From Pseudomonas mucidolens (GTDB taxonomy: Bacteria > Pseudomonadota > Gammaproteobacteria > Pseudomonadales > Pseudomonadaceae): 64,000 nucleotides of DNA. Shown in pieces: positions 7,987-18,400 of this stretch (positions are counted from its first letter, which is position 1; the number at the start of each line of letters is the position of its first letter). The notes below the pieces were generated by a model. The model did not search any database, was not told the origin of the DNA, and saw only the letters and a list, made by a program, of their open reading frames with translations. Location: NCBI RefSeq assembly GCF_900106045.1, contig NZ_LT629802.1, positions 4,712,001 to 4,776,000 of the forward strand, in the 5' to 3' direction. The position numbers and the translations under genes are program-made.

Positions 7987-8267
7987 GCATGCTCCCAGGC
8001 TTTGCACTACCCGAAGATCTACTCTGCGTCAGCCAAGACGCCGAAGCCGGTCTGCCTATCGACGCCATCACCTGTGCGCTCGACCGCGCCGACTCCGTTC
8101 TCATGCTGCTGGAAGACCACTTAGACGGGGATAAACCCCTGCTCTCCAACCGCGTACTGTCGTCCGTTATTTGGGATGTGCGCGGCACCTTGGGCTTGAT
8201 CAAAACACTTACCATGTACGGTGATGCCTCATCTGTGCCGATGGGCCAGAAAGGCGGTGCGCTGTGA
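7983..8267 (+). CDS. small island protein (94 aa)
   Basis: A 94-residue acidic protein (DAITCALDRADSVLMLLEDH...) starting at an ATG that overlaps the previous stop. An in-frame open stretch runs upstream to 7503 across the RNA element and is not taken as coding. The helical pattern resembles its neighbour at 8264-8536, in which a small dimeric helical fold is likely. Its end overlaps the next start as GTGA. Confidence 0.65.
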   Translation: MSMLPGFALPEDLLCVSQDAEAGLPIDAITCALDRADSVLMLLEDHLDGDKPLLSNRVLSSVIWDVRGTLGLIKTLTMYGDASSVPMGQKGGAL

Positions 8268-8536
8268 ACTACTCCATTACTCGTGGACGCTCAGAGTTTT
8301 CCCCTGCCAACGGTAACGGCCAAAACCTGTTTCGGGTGAATGCCGGTATCCCGCTGGAGGACGCACTTGAAGCCGTCTCCCAGATCCTGCACCACGCCAA
8401 TCAACTGATCCTCGACGCTGCCATCAGCGATGCGGGCGAGCGTTTTAGTTGGCCCGCGTTCTACCTCGGAGAGATGGCTAAGGCGCTGATCGACGACGTG
8501 AACGAGGCGTTGCTTGAGGCGAGGACCACACTATGA
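8264..8536 (+). CDS. DUF3077-like small protein
   Basis: A 90-residue protein with the pattern NLFRVNAGIPLEDALEAVSQ followed by GERFSWPAFYLGEMAKALID, which I associate from memory with the Pseudomonas DUF3077 family. The start is GTG overlapping the previous stop; its own stop overlaps the primase-like gene start. The family function is unknown to me. It is the third of four translationally coupled genes. Confidence 0.68.
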   Translation: MNYSITRGRSEFSPANGNGQNLFRVNAGIPLEDALEAVSQILHHANQLILDAAISDAGERFSWPAFYLGEMAKALIDDVNEALLEARTTL

Positions 8537-11421
8537 CTCAGCGCACCGGCAGCAAATCAAAACGCCCGAGCTTCGCTGACGTAAAAAGCGCCGCTCTGAA
8601 GAACATCGACCGCGTCCTTACTCAGTGGCTGCCGAACGGCAAACGCGTCGACGGCGGCAAGGAATATACCGCGCCGAATCCGACGCGTACGGACAAACGC
8701 GCAGGCTCACTCAAGGTCAATTTGAGCAAAGGCACCTGGGCGGATTTTGCCACCGGCGATAAGGGCGGCGACCTGATCGACCTGGTGCGCTACATCGACG
8801 GCGGCACCGACGTTGATGCATGCAAAAAGCTGGCGGACCTGCTCAACGTTTCCGCCGGTTCGGCGAACGCTAAAAGCGCACCGGCCAAGCCCGCAGCGCC
8901 GGAGTGGATTGCGATCCAGCCGATCCCGGCCGAGGCCATGAACAAGTGCCCTGCCAAGCACCGGCAACACGGTGTTCCGTCCAAGGTGTGGATCTATCGC
9001 AATGCACAGGGCCAGCCGGTCATGGCGCTGTATCGCTTCGACCTGGGCCCCGATAACGACGGCAAAACGAGAAAGGTCTTTGCACCGTTGACCTGGTGCA
9101 AACGCTCCGATGAGCAAACAACACAGTGGCGCTGGCAAGGGTTGCCGGAGCCTCGGCCATTACTACGCCTGGATGACCTAGCACAGCGCGCCGATGCGCC
9201 TGTGGTGTTGTGTGAGGGAGAGAAAGCAGCTGATGCCGCTGCTGAGCTGATGCCGGACTACGTCGCCACCTGCTGGCCGAACGGCTCCAACTCTTGGCTC
9301 AAGGCCGACCTGAAACCGCTCAAGGGGCGCGCTGTGGTGCTGTGGCCGGATAACGATGCCAGCGGCAAGACCTGCATGGACGCCATCGAACTCAAGTTGA
9401 TTGAGATGGGCACCGCTTCGGTGCAACGAATCTCCCTCGACGTGTTCAAGCTCAAGCCCAGCAGCAAAGGCGGCAAGCCGACACTCGTCAAAGGTGGAAA
9501 ATGGGCAGACGGCGACGATGCAGCGGACGCATCAGCCAAAGGCTGGACCGCTTGCCACGTAGCCGAGCTGGTGCGCAGCGGTGAGCTTTTCGGCGGTGCC
9601 GCTGAGCCAACTGCCCCCCAAGAACAGAAGGCCAAGGCGCCCGCCAAACGCCCCGCGAAATCGAAAAATGATCTGTTGCCGGGCGGCTTTCGCCTGACCG
9701 CTGAAGGGGTTTTTTATTCCGGCGATGATGGTGAGGCGCGCCCCGTGTGTTCGCCTCTCGAAATCATCGCTCGCACTCGCGACGACAAGGGCCACAACTG
9801 GGGCTTGTTAGTTGAGTTCGATGACCCAGACGGCGCTAAAAAACGTTGGAACATTCCGGCCCGGACCATGACCGGCGACTTCGGCAAAGACGTACTCGGC
9901 CCGCTGGTAGACATGGGTCTGCGCCTTGCCGGAAGCCGATCAGGGCGCAACGCACGCAATGACCTGCAAAGCTATCTCGGCGGCTTCGACAGTGCCCAGC
10001 GCGCCCGCTTGGTGACGCGTTTGGGCTGGCACGACAACGCCTTCCTTTTGCCCGAACAACAGATCGGCTCGCACGCCGAGCACCTGCATTTTTATGAGGC
10101 CGGTGCGCAGCTGCCTCCGATCAGCGAGGCGGGCTCTCTGGAGCAATGGCAAGAGCAAATCGGTGCGCTGTGCGTTGGTAATCACCGCTTGGCGTTTGTC
10201 GTCTCTGTGGCCTTTGCTGGGCCTCTGCTGAACATGCTTGGGCATGAGTCGGGCGGCTTCCACCTCTACGGCGACAGTTCCGGAGGTAAGACCACCCACC
10301 TGCAAGTTGCTGCATCGGTTTATGGCGGGCCGCGTTTGGTGCGTTCGTGGCGCTCGACAGATAACGCCCTGGAGTCCATCGCCGCTGCACACTCAGACGG
10401 TCTCCTGGTGCTGGATGAAATCGGCATGTGCGACCCGCGCATTATTGGCGAGACGGTCTACATGCTCGGCAACGGCACCGGTAAGGCCCGAGCGAATGAT
10501 CGAGGACAAGCGGGCCGACAGGTGCAGGAGTGGCGCTTGCTGTTTCTCTCGACCGGCGAGAAGACATTGGCGCAGCACATGGCGGATGCAAACAAGGAGC
10601 TGAAAGCGGGCATGGAGGTGCGCATGCTTGCGGTACCAGCAGATGCCAGCAAGGGCCTAGGCATGTTCGATGTGCTGAACGGTTTTGAGGACGCTGCCGC
10701 CCTCTCCGATGCGCTCAAGGCGCGTGTCGCCAAATACTACGGCACACCGCTTACCGCCTTCCTGCACGCACTGTGTGCTCCTGGGGAAATGCTCAGATGG
10801 ACGGTGATCGTTCGCCGCACGGTGGAACAGTTCATCACCCAAAACCTGCCCGCCTCGGCCAGTGGACAGGCGCAACGCGCCGCCCTTCGCTTCGGCCTCG
10901 CCGCAGCGGCCGGAGAGTTAGCCACCGCCTTCGGAGTCACCGGCTGGCCGGACGGCACAGCCACGACCGCTGCACGTGTATGTCTGCATGCGTGGCTAGC
11001 CGAGCGTGGCGGCGCCGGAAATTTCGAGGGCGATGCGATTTTGGCGCGACTGAGACAGGTCATCGAGCGCTTTGGAGAAAGCCGCTTTACCCGCTGGGAA
11101 TCTGCCGCCGCCAAGATCGATGAACACGGCCCACGCACGATTGATCGGCTGGGCTTTCGCAAGACGATGGAACACGGCATGGGCGATGCCCTGCACACCA
11201 CCAACACCTACTACGTACTACCGGAAGCATGGCGCTCCGAAATCTTCCGAGGCATGAACCTGAGTGCGGTTAACAAAGAGCTCCTGCGACGGGGCGTTTT
11301 AGAGCCTGGAAAGGATGGCAAAGCTTCAACCGCAGTGCGACTACCGGGGTTGGGCTTGCAGCGCTGCTATGTGGTTGTCGCAGTGCCAGAACAAGGTGAT
11401 CACGGCGCCCAGGCGGCGTAA
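8533..11421 (+). CDS. satellite replication protein: Toprim primase plus DUF927 helicase-like ATPase
   Basis: A 962-residue protein. The N-terminal part (about 1-130; SFADVKSAALKNIDRVLTQW, GTWADFATGDKGGDLIDLVR) resembles primase zinc-ribbon-like domains without the cysteines. A Toprim domain follows, with CEGEKAADAA (E228) and PDNDASGK (D273, D275). The C-terminal DUF927 ATPase has Walker A GDSSGGKTT (580-588) and Walker B VLDEIG (D628, E629). This combination is typical of P4-like satellites and integrative elements that start their own replication. It is the last gene of the coupled set 7828-11421. Confidence 0.88.
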   Translation: MTQRTGSKSKRPSFADVKSAALKNIDRVLTQWLPNGKRVDGGKEYTAPNPTRTDKRAGSLKVNLSKGTWADFATGDKGGDLIDLVRYIDGGTDVDACKKLADLLNVSAGSANAKSAPAKPAAPEWIAIQPIPAEAMNKCPAKHRQHGVPSKVWIYRNAQGQPVMALYRFDLGPDNDGKTRKVFAPLTWCKRSDEQTTQWRWQGLPEPRPLLRLDDLAQRADAPVVLCEGEKAADAAAELMPDYVATCWPNGSNSWLKADLKPLKGRAVVLWPDNDASGKTCMDAIELKLIEMGTASVQRISLDVFKLKPSSKGGKPTLVKGGKWADGDDAADASAKGWTACHVAELVRSGELFGGAAEPTAPQEQKAKAPAKRPAKSKNDLLPGGFRLTAEGVFYSGDDGEARPVCSPLEIIARTRDDKGHNWGLLVEFDDPDGAKKRWNIPARTMTGDFGKDVLGPLVDMGLRLAGSRSGRNARNDLQSYLGGFDSAQRARLVTRLGWHDNAFLLPEQQIGSHAEHLHFYEAGAQLPPISEAGSLEQWQEQIGALCVGNHRLAFVVSVAFAGPLLNMLGHESGGFHLYGDSSGGKTTHLQVAASVYGGPRLVRSWRSTDNALESIAAAHSDGLLVLDEIGMCDPRIIGETVYMLGNGTGKARANDRGQAGRQVQEWRLLFLSTGEKTLAQHMADANKELKAGMEVRMLAVPADASKGLGMFDVLNGFEDAAALSDALKARVAKYYGTPLTAFLHALCAPGEMLRWTVIVRRTVEQFITQNLPASASGQAQRAALRFGLAAAAGELATAFGVTGWPDGTATTAARVCLHAWLAERGGAGNFEGDAILARLRQVIERFGESRFTRWESAAAKIDEHGPRTIDRLGFRKTMEHGMGDALHTTNTYYVLPEAWRSEIFRGMNLSAVNKELLRRGVLEPGKDGKASTAVRLPGLGLQRCYVVVAVPEQGDHGAQAA

Positions 11422-11510
11422 TAACGGCCGCTCCATGAGAAATTCAGGCCCACCTCGGCCTGGCCCGCCAGCGAAGCAAACCAATCAACCTTTCGCCTTA
11501 GGAACTCAAC

Positions 11511-12368
11511 ATGAACCAGCTAAAACAGCAACAAGCCGCCTTGATTCAAGAACTGGAAACATTGGAAGAAGGCTTGCCACAACTGGAGGCCGAGTGGCGC
11601 AATGCACCTAGCGGATTCAGTGCGAATGGCAACGTAATTGGAAGCCCTGAAAGCCGCGAGGCTATGGAAAAATTATCAAGCGTCAAAGCCCGCATAGATG
11701 CGATTCCTGGTGAGCTGGCATCAATTGATCGCAAGCTTCAACACCTGGAGAGGCTGGAAAAAATTGGTCAGATCAAAGCTGACGCTATTCAAGCGATGAC
11801 CGATGCAATCGCTGAGGTCGAAGCGCTGGAACGGAAAAAATCGCACCTGAGCGAGCGATTTCAGACAATTCAATCAGAAGCCGATCAAGCCCTGGAAAAG
11901 GCGCAACAAGCCGAGCGCGACGCTGCAACGTCCTACGCCAAATGCCTCGCAAGCGGTGATGCCGAAGGGGAAAAATCAGCAAGCGGCGAAATGCAAAAGG
12001 CGGCTAAACAACTGGCAACAACAGACGAGCAGGTCAGAAGGCAAGACCTGATCCTCGGTGCTCTCCAAGTCGAGCTTGATACCCTTGAAGCTCAAATCAC
12101 GAATGCCCGCCAACGTGGAGATGAAGCCAAGACAGCCGCATTGAGCGCGGTTGGATTTGCATTGGATGAGGAGTGGAACGCGGTGACCGAACAACTGCTC
12201 GCTGTAGGCGCACGGTTACTTGCCGTCAGCTACCAAAAAGGCGGAATGGGGGAAGGACTGTCTGGGCTTGAGGTGCCTCGCTTCGGCCCCTTCCATTCGA
12301 GACTTGAACGCTCCGATTTCGCAGCGGCGGCTCGCAATATCTCCTTGGAACAACTACTCGCCGCTTGA
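11511..12368 (+). CDS. coiled-coil island protein, function unknown
   Basis: A 285-residue protein, mostly a long coiled coil (about residues 1-215) of Gln/Glu/Ala heptads (LKQQQAALIQELETLEEGLP and onward), with a short globular C-terminus (GFALDEEWNAVTEQLLAVGA). The ATG at 11511 has TAGGA upstream. It follows the replication gene by 89 bases. It converges on the giant reverse transcriptase gene and shares a terminator with it. No known domain; a partner role is possible but not shown. Confidence 0.7.
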   Translation: MNQLKQQQAALIQELETLEEGLPQLEAEWRNAPSGFSANGNVIGSPESREAMEKLSSVKARIDAIPGELASIDRKLQHLERLEKIGQIKADAIQAMTDAIAEVEALERKKSHLSERFQTIQSEADQALEKAQQAERDAATSYAKCLASGDAEGEKSASGEMQKAAKQLATTDEQVRRQDLILGALQVELDTLEAQITNARQRGDEAKTAALSAVGFALDEEWNAVTEQLLAVGARLLAVSYQKGGMGEGLSGLEVPRFGPFHSRLERSDFAAAARNISLEQLLAA

Positions 12369-12373
12369 CCCTG

Positions 12374-12399
12374 AAACAGCCCGCATTCGCGGGCTGTTT
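12374..12399. terminator. bidirectional terminator between the coiled-coil gene and the giant RT gene
   Basis: AAACAGCCCGC (12374-12384) and GCGGGCTGTTT (12389-12399) form an 11-bp stem with a 4-base loop and A/T-rich flanks. It serves both converging genes. Confidence 0.8.
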
Positions 12400-12433
12400 A
12401 TCTCTTTCAATTGCGAGACCTAATTAAAGACAC

Positions 12434-15400
12434 TCAATCTTCGGGAGTCTTCCATGGGTGAACAGCAATTGATGGGAGTTCTTGGTGCTCAGTCAAAGTT
12501 AAACTCACATCAATCCAGTCGTAAAAAGCTGGCGCGGCAAGTAGTCCAAGTGCACCCCTCGGTGCGTTCGGTTGCATATCACTATTATTACGATGGGCAC
12601 TCGCGCGAGACAGTAGCGGGCCGGCATCGGGAAATTTCCGCCACAACTCACCAAGATTTGTCTCATCAAGCGTCTCTTTGGATTTCGCGACAGTCTGCCA
12701 AAATTCATGCTCGTCTTGCGGCCGGTTTTTTATTTTCTCCTTCGAGGTAAGTACGTCTTTCGGCAGTGAGATCGAAAGCAGATTAAGCAAATTTGATTGC
12801 GTACGCTCCCAATCAATAGATTCGACTAAAGGCAAATAAGACACGAGTTGAAGTGGTGACGGCATTGTTTGAGCGCGAGGTTTACCCTCTAGCATATTAT
12901 GTGGATCCACGTCAGCGATTACCAACGCCTGATCACTTTTGCTTAAAGCGTCATTTCTATTATTGTAATAAATTCCTTTGGACCAGCCGTGATAAGGGGT
13001 TACTTTGGAAAGATAACCCATAGTAGTCTCTTCAGACTTCCAACTTCCCTGCCCTATAAAACAGCTGCCACCAACAAGCGTTTTACCATCTATGCTATTA
13101 CAAAATACTGTCGTGGTACCTGCCGCCAAGAACCCGGACTGTCCCGCGAACCAATAGTCTGCTGAGCGCGATGTAGCAGCAGGTACGGCAAGAATTGATC
13201 TTCGGGCCTCCGCCCCATTACCAGTTATGGAAAGTTTTCCAGATAGGGCTTTAAGATCGTTAAAAACCTCATCAATTTCGGCTGGCCGTCCAAACCGACG
13301 CCACATTGCCTTAAGATCCTCCGTCATTTGGATATAATTAGCAGGGCTAGATACTAAGAAAGCCTCAGAACATATTAATTCCAATAGATACTTTAGAGGG
13401 AGCTTCGCCTCCGTCAAAAGATGAGTAATAACATCAGCTGAAGGCTCGAAACCTACAACACTTTCTAGCTTACCTGCTAGTTCTCCTGGATTAAATAGAG
13501 GCTTTAAAGTTAATGCAGACGGACGGAAAAATTCTTCTAGCGCAACCGAACGATATTTTTTATTCCTGGAAAACTCGAGAACATGTCCACGCTCCAAAGC
13601 ATCGTAATCTTTATTCCCCCCTAACTTCCTCTTCTTTAGCGACGCAAGAAAGACTTTCGAGGTTGACTTGGGTAAAGGCCAAAGTAAAGTGAGGGGCGCC
13701 GACAAATGACTCTCATCCTCCCTGCTGCATATATTCATGTACGTCCCAGCCAAGACCGAAACACCCTTATTAATAATATATGTTTTAAGCCAGTCCACTG
13801 TCTCACGCCTTACCGAGTACTCAGGAAGAACAAGCAAGTCGACTCCAAAGTTTTGACACGTATCAATAACGCGTTTAAGAATCGAGCGGCGACGATGTTC
13901 CGACCAACTAGGAAGAGTCTCTAATTTTGTCCACTTGTACGCAGTGTCATGTCTTTCCGCGGCCCTCAGCAATCTTCCATATTTTGAATCAGGACTGGCT
14001 TTCAAACTCAGAGAAATGGCCTCATTTACCTTTGAATTAAAAGGCCAATGAGTAGGGCAAGTCTCGACAAAAGGATGTTGATACGTCAGATCAAAGTCAG
14101 CTTGAAGTAAAGCGATACGAACTAAGCCGCTGGGCTTACATGCTTCACCACGCCGAGTCCACTGCTCTGCTTGCTGCTTTCTGAAAGCACTAGCATCACG
14201 GCCTAATTCTTGCTGTATCAAATTCTCCAAGGGAGCATTCGCATTGTCCGCAGGATCAGGTTTTAAATCTGAGGCTAAACCTTCAATCAATTCATCTACT
14301 ACAACTTCCTCACCGCCAAGACCATCAGAATTCGAAGAAGATGTTTGCGGCGATGAAAAATCAGATGACGAGTCACTAATGATGGGCTCAACTACTACAT
14401 ACTCAACAACTCCAACATCACTTTTATTTAAGTTTGATGTGGAACTACTCCCATCTAATTCCTCTATCACCTCGACCTGAAGGGGGGGTTCAACATTCGG
14501 TTTAATAATGGCTATTGAGGCAAATGGTTCACCAAGCGCAGAGACCGATAAGAGCCTACCGCTCTCTCGATCAAAAACTTCCGACCAAACTCGTAGAAAG
14601 CGGCCATCTTGAGTTATTTCTTCGATGTGTTTAGAGAACTTAGGGAATTGAGAAATCATCCACGGAGTAACATCCCTAACGCCATTTCTTGAGTCGGTAA
14701 AGCGCTTAGTCTGAGGATTGTAGCCATAAGACTTTTCAATAACCACTATAGACTCAAAACCGAGCTCTTCGTCTAAATTTTTAATTAGCAAAATGACTGA
14801 CTCTAATAACTCCAGACTGAGCAATTCCAGGCAATGGTCACTCAGCACTTCAAACGGCCACTCCAGAAGCGACTCCGCCTCGTCATCATGATAGTCAATT
14901 GAAGCTAGCGCTTTAGCAGTAGTTTTTAGTTGCTCATATAGTGACTCAGATAACCGCTCCAAATTGTCTTGAGCCAGTCGATGACCAATGTGCTGAACTA
15001 GCCTACGACACTGCTCGGTCAATAAAACTCTGCCGTTTGATTGAAACGTATTGCCAGAAGGTATTTTTTCCTCCAAAACATGTGTCGGGGCGGAAGGTAT
15101 TTCCCAAGCATCTGGAAAATCAAAGCTCTCATATCGTTCGAATGCCCCATGGCTTCGTAATGAAGCGATGATCCCTTCAAAAGCGACAGTAACACCTGCG
15201 CTCACAACACCCGCACGCAGCGCCTTCCATGAAGGAATTTCAGTAACCGGAGATTCGGTAGAAACAGAAAATAATCGTTTGGCAAAACAGAGTAGACCAA
15301 AAAGGTCACGCCTTATACCAGAACCTGCCTCATCACTTGTTGCAAGCACTTGACTAACCGATAGAGGCAAACGGCTTAGTACTTTGTTTGCTAACGACGC

Positions 15401-18400
15401 TAAGAATGATGCGACGTCACTGCATTTCCAGCTTTCGCGAAATGCCAAGTACATGCCTGCAGACTCTGCCTCAGCTGCAAGAACATAGAGAATAGGATCG
15501 AGAGAACCCTCTACTTGCTCTGGAAACGTTTCTAACAAACGAAGCGAGCGACTTACAGTAGCTGGCAACACCCCATCATCACCTCGTCGTTTACTTATTT
15601 GTGAGTCAGCATACGCGCCTCTAAGCTTCCGAAGTTGCGCACGAAGGACGTATCGAGCTGGGCTCGCTAATGCCACAGTGTCGAGCGTCACGTCGGACTC
15701 CGCATCGCCAAACTTGGAGACGTCATCGTAAAGTCCTAAATAATCTGAAATAGCAACGCCAACTCTCCACAGACTGGCTTCGTAGATAGGAACTTCAGCC
15801 GTACGCAAAGCTCTTCCACCATCACGCACAAATGCTCTGTTACCAAGTTCATCGCGCGATACGCCCTCTGCGACCAGGTAATACATTTGCTTATTTAGAT
15901 CAGTTGCAATGTATGGCCATGCTGGAACCAGCTCTTTACCTTCGTTATTCTCAGCATAGGAAACCACTACTTGTGCAACGGACCTAAATAACTTTGCAGC
16001 AAGCTTCAAGGTCTCTGTTGTCACACTGATATTGACTGGCAAAACACGTTCGCGCAAACTAATATAATTCTCTTTCGCCAAGTCGCTTTTTAATCTAGAA
16101 AGCGAACCCACTAGTGGCAGAGGCGTCCATTCAGTGCTCATTAGTTGAACAACACCAGCATTATCGGCGCCGATGAAAGCAGGGTTGGTATCTACGGAGG
16201 AAAAGTCGAGAGCCTCAATTGCATTCACTAATACCGTTCCATCTTCGCCCGCTTGACTTCCTAGGCATGACAAAAGACGATCAGTTTTAATACCAGGCAG
16301 GGGCGGAAGTATGAGTCGATTCACTAAACTAGCGGACGTATCGCTCCATATGAGATGATTACGTCGACTTAAACATATTGGGAGTCTCTCTTTCGGAACA
16401 ATACTAACAATAGTTTGCAAAGCAATATTTATTGCCGACGACTGACTTGCATTGTTCAGAAGCCTAGAATGCATACCGCTTCCCGGTAGCATCGCAATAA
16501 ACACATCGGCAGCGAAACCTGAAATTGTGCCCTTACGCAAATGATCTTCAGTCGAAGCAACAAAAGGAATCAGTGGATCTTCTTCTGATTGTGCCGCATC
16601 TGAGAGCAATGCAACAGCTTCGTGCATCCACTCAAATGGCTGCCAGACTTGTACTAACTTAGAACGCTCAACATGCAAATGAGCTTCCGAGCGCTTATGC
16701 TTCCCCAAAAGCCGGGCAGCTTTCCAACGGACGAGTTCCAATCGCACATCCAGTTGATGCTGAGGGCCTGGGGTTGAATTAAAAACATAAACTTCAAATT
16801 CCTTAGTTAAAACTAAATCAGCAAGCCACGCAATACGGCATCTTCTTAAAGCATTCTCTTCAGCGGAAAGCTCAGCAACATCGCGCGCTTGCTTATCAAT
16901 TAAATGCTCCAAACCTTCCAAAGAAAATAATACAGGTGATTCCCATTCATTACTCTCAGGTCGAAGGCTCCAAGCTGCATCGTAAACACAACTATCCCAA
17001 GTATCTAAATACTGCGATAGAACATCAGAAGCCCTAACGCTCGTATCAAGATGCTCTACAGCAATTGAGTACCAGATTAATCTTGAAGCTTTAGGAAGTT
17101 CAGACGCACGAAGATCCGATGCCTGAAACGCTGTTTTGACAGTTTGAATCAGCGTTGACTTAGAAGCTTTGTACAGTTCTACGTTATGAAGTAAGTGCAG
17201 TGCTGACTGACGATCAGTAGCCGGGGCGGCCGACCAAAAATCCCAGCCCGACTCACCGTCACCGACTAAAGGCGGCTCCCATGCTGGTCCGTAGGCAGCT
17301 AAAGCCCTACCTTCATTAATATAAGATGCGAAGTCCTCAGCGCTCATCGCAGGAATCTCTTCAGCCTTTGCAAGGAGCGTGAGTTCAAGTTTACGAGCAC
17401 ATCGATCTACAGCCTCCCTTAAGTTAGCCAGCGTCTCCGGATCACCTGCGAGAAGTACGATATCATCTACATATCTAGCATAACCCGCACGAGTAGAGTC
17501 AGTATTAACAGATGACATGAAGCGAAATGCTTCCTCATCGACAGGAAATAAAGCTACTGAACCAATCCAGGCCGATAGTACAGGCCCCTGCGGAATACCC
17601 ATTAAAGGATCGGTTTCTTCCAAAACACCTGTATCGGGCCTTGTGTAATTTACACCAAATAGATGTTCATCAAGCCTATCAAGAACAAATGCTGCTTTGG
17701 AAGCAGCAGTTGGTTCTGGCATATCAAAATTAATTAGCTTTGCGAAATCTGGAGTATTATCAGAGACTGAGGCTATTGCTGATTGAAGCGGTGCTAACAA
17801 TCGGTCGCGAACGACATATCGCCGAAGACGATCGTAGTATCGTTTTACATCTAATCTTATAGAGTAAACATATCCAATTTCTGTAGCTTGCTTGGTCAAG
17901 GATGCCATAAAATCGCGCCAGCACTCGGCATATGGTCGATACATACCTTGGTCGGTGGCGGGCTGACGTCCCTCAAGAACATCCATGTCGATCTGATAAG
18001 CAAAACTTAGGGTTTGTGACGTTAATGCCTCGCCGTCTCCACCGCCTTTAACATCGAAGCCAGTGGTAATTGTCCTGCGGCCTTCTCGATAGTAGCGAAC
18101 AGCAGGTATTCTCATGCTAAACGGAGTATCCGTGAAACCTTCATGATCCCAACGCTCAGTGAGAATTTCATTCAACACATATTGTTGAATTATCAAGTCC
18201 TCAGGGAGAGGCATAATTTTTAATCTATATTCTGCCCCACCAAAAGACCTAGGCACCCAAACCGCATTGTAAGGACCGATAGGACCGCTAGTTGTAGCGC
18301 TTTTCAAACGATCGATTAACAACGTGTTAAACGCGGTTGCGGCAATATCTAATCGTTCCCATCGAGGCTCATCACACGGAAGTTCACCTCGTCTAGACCC

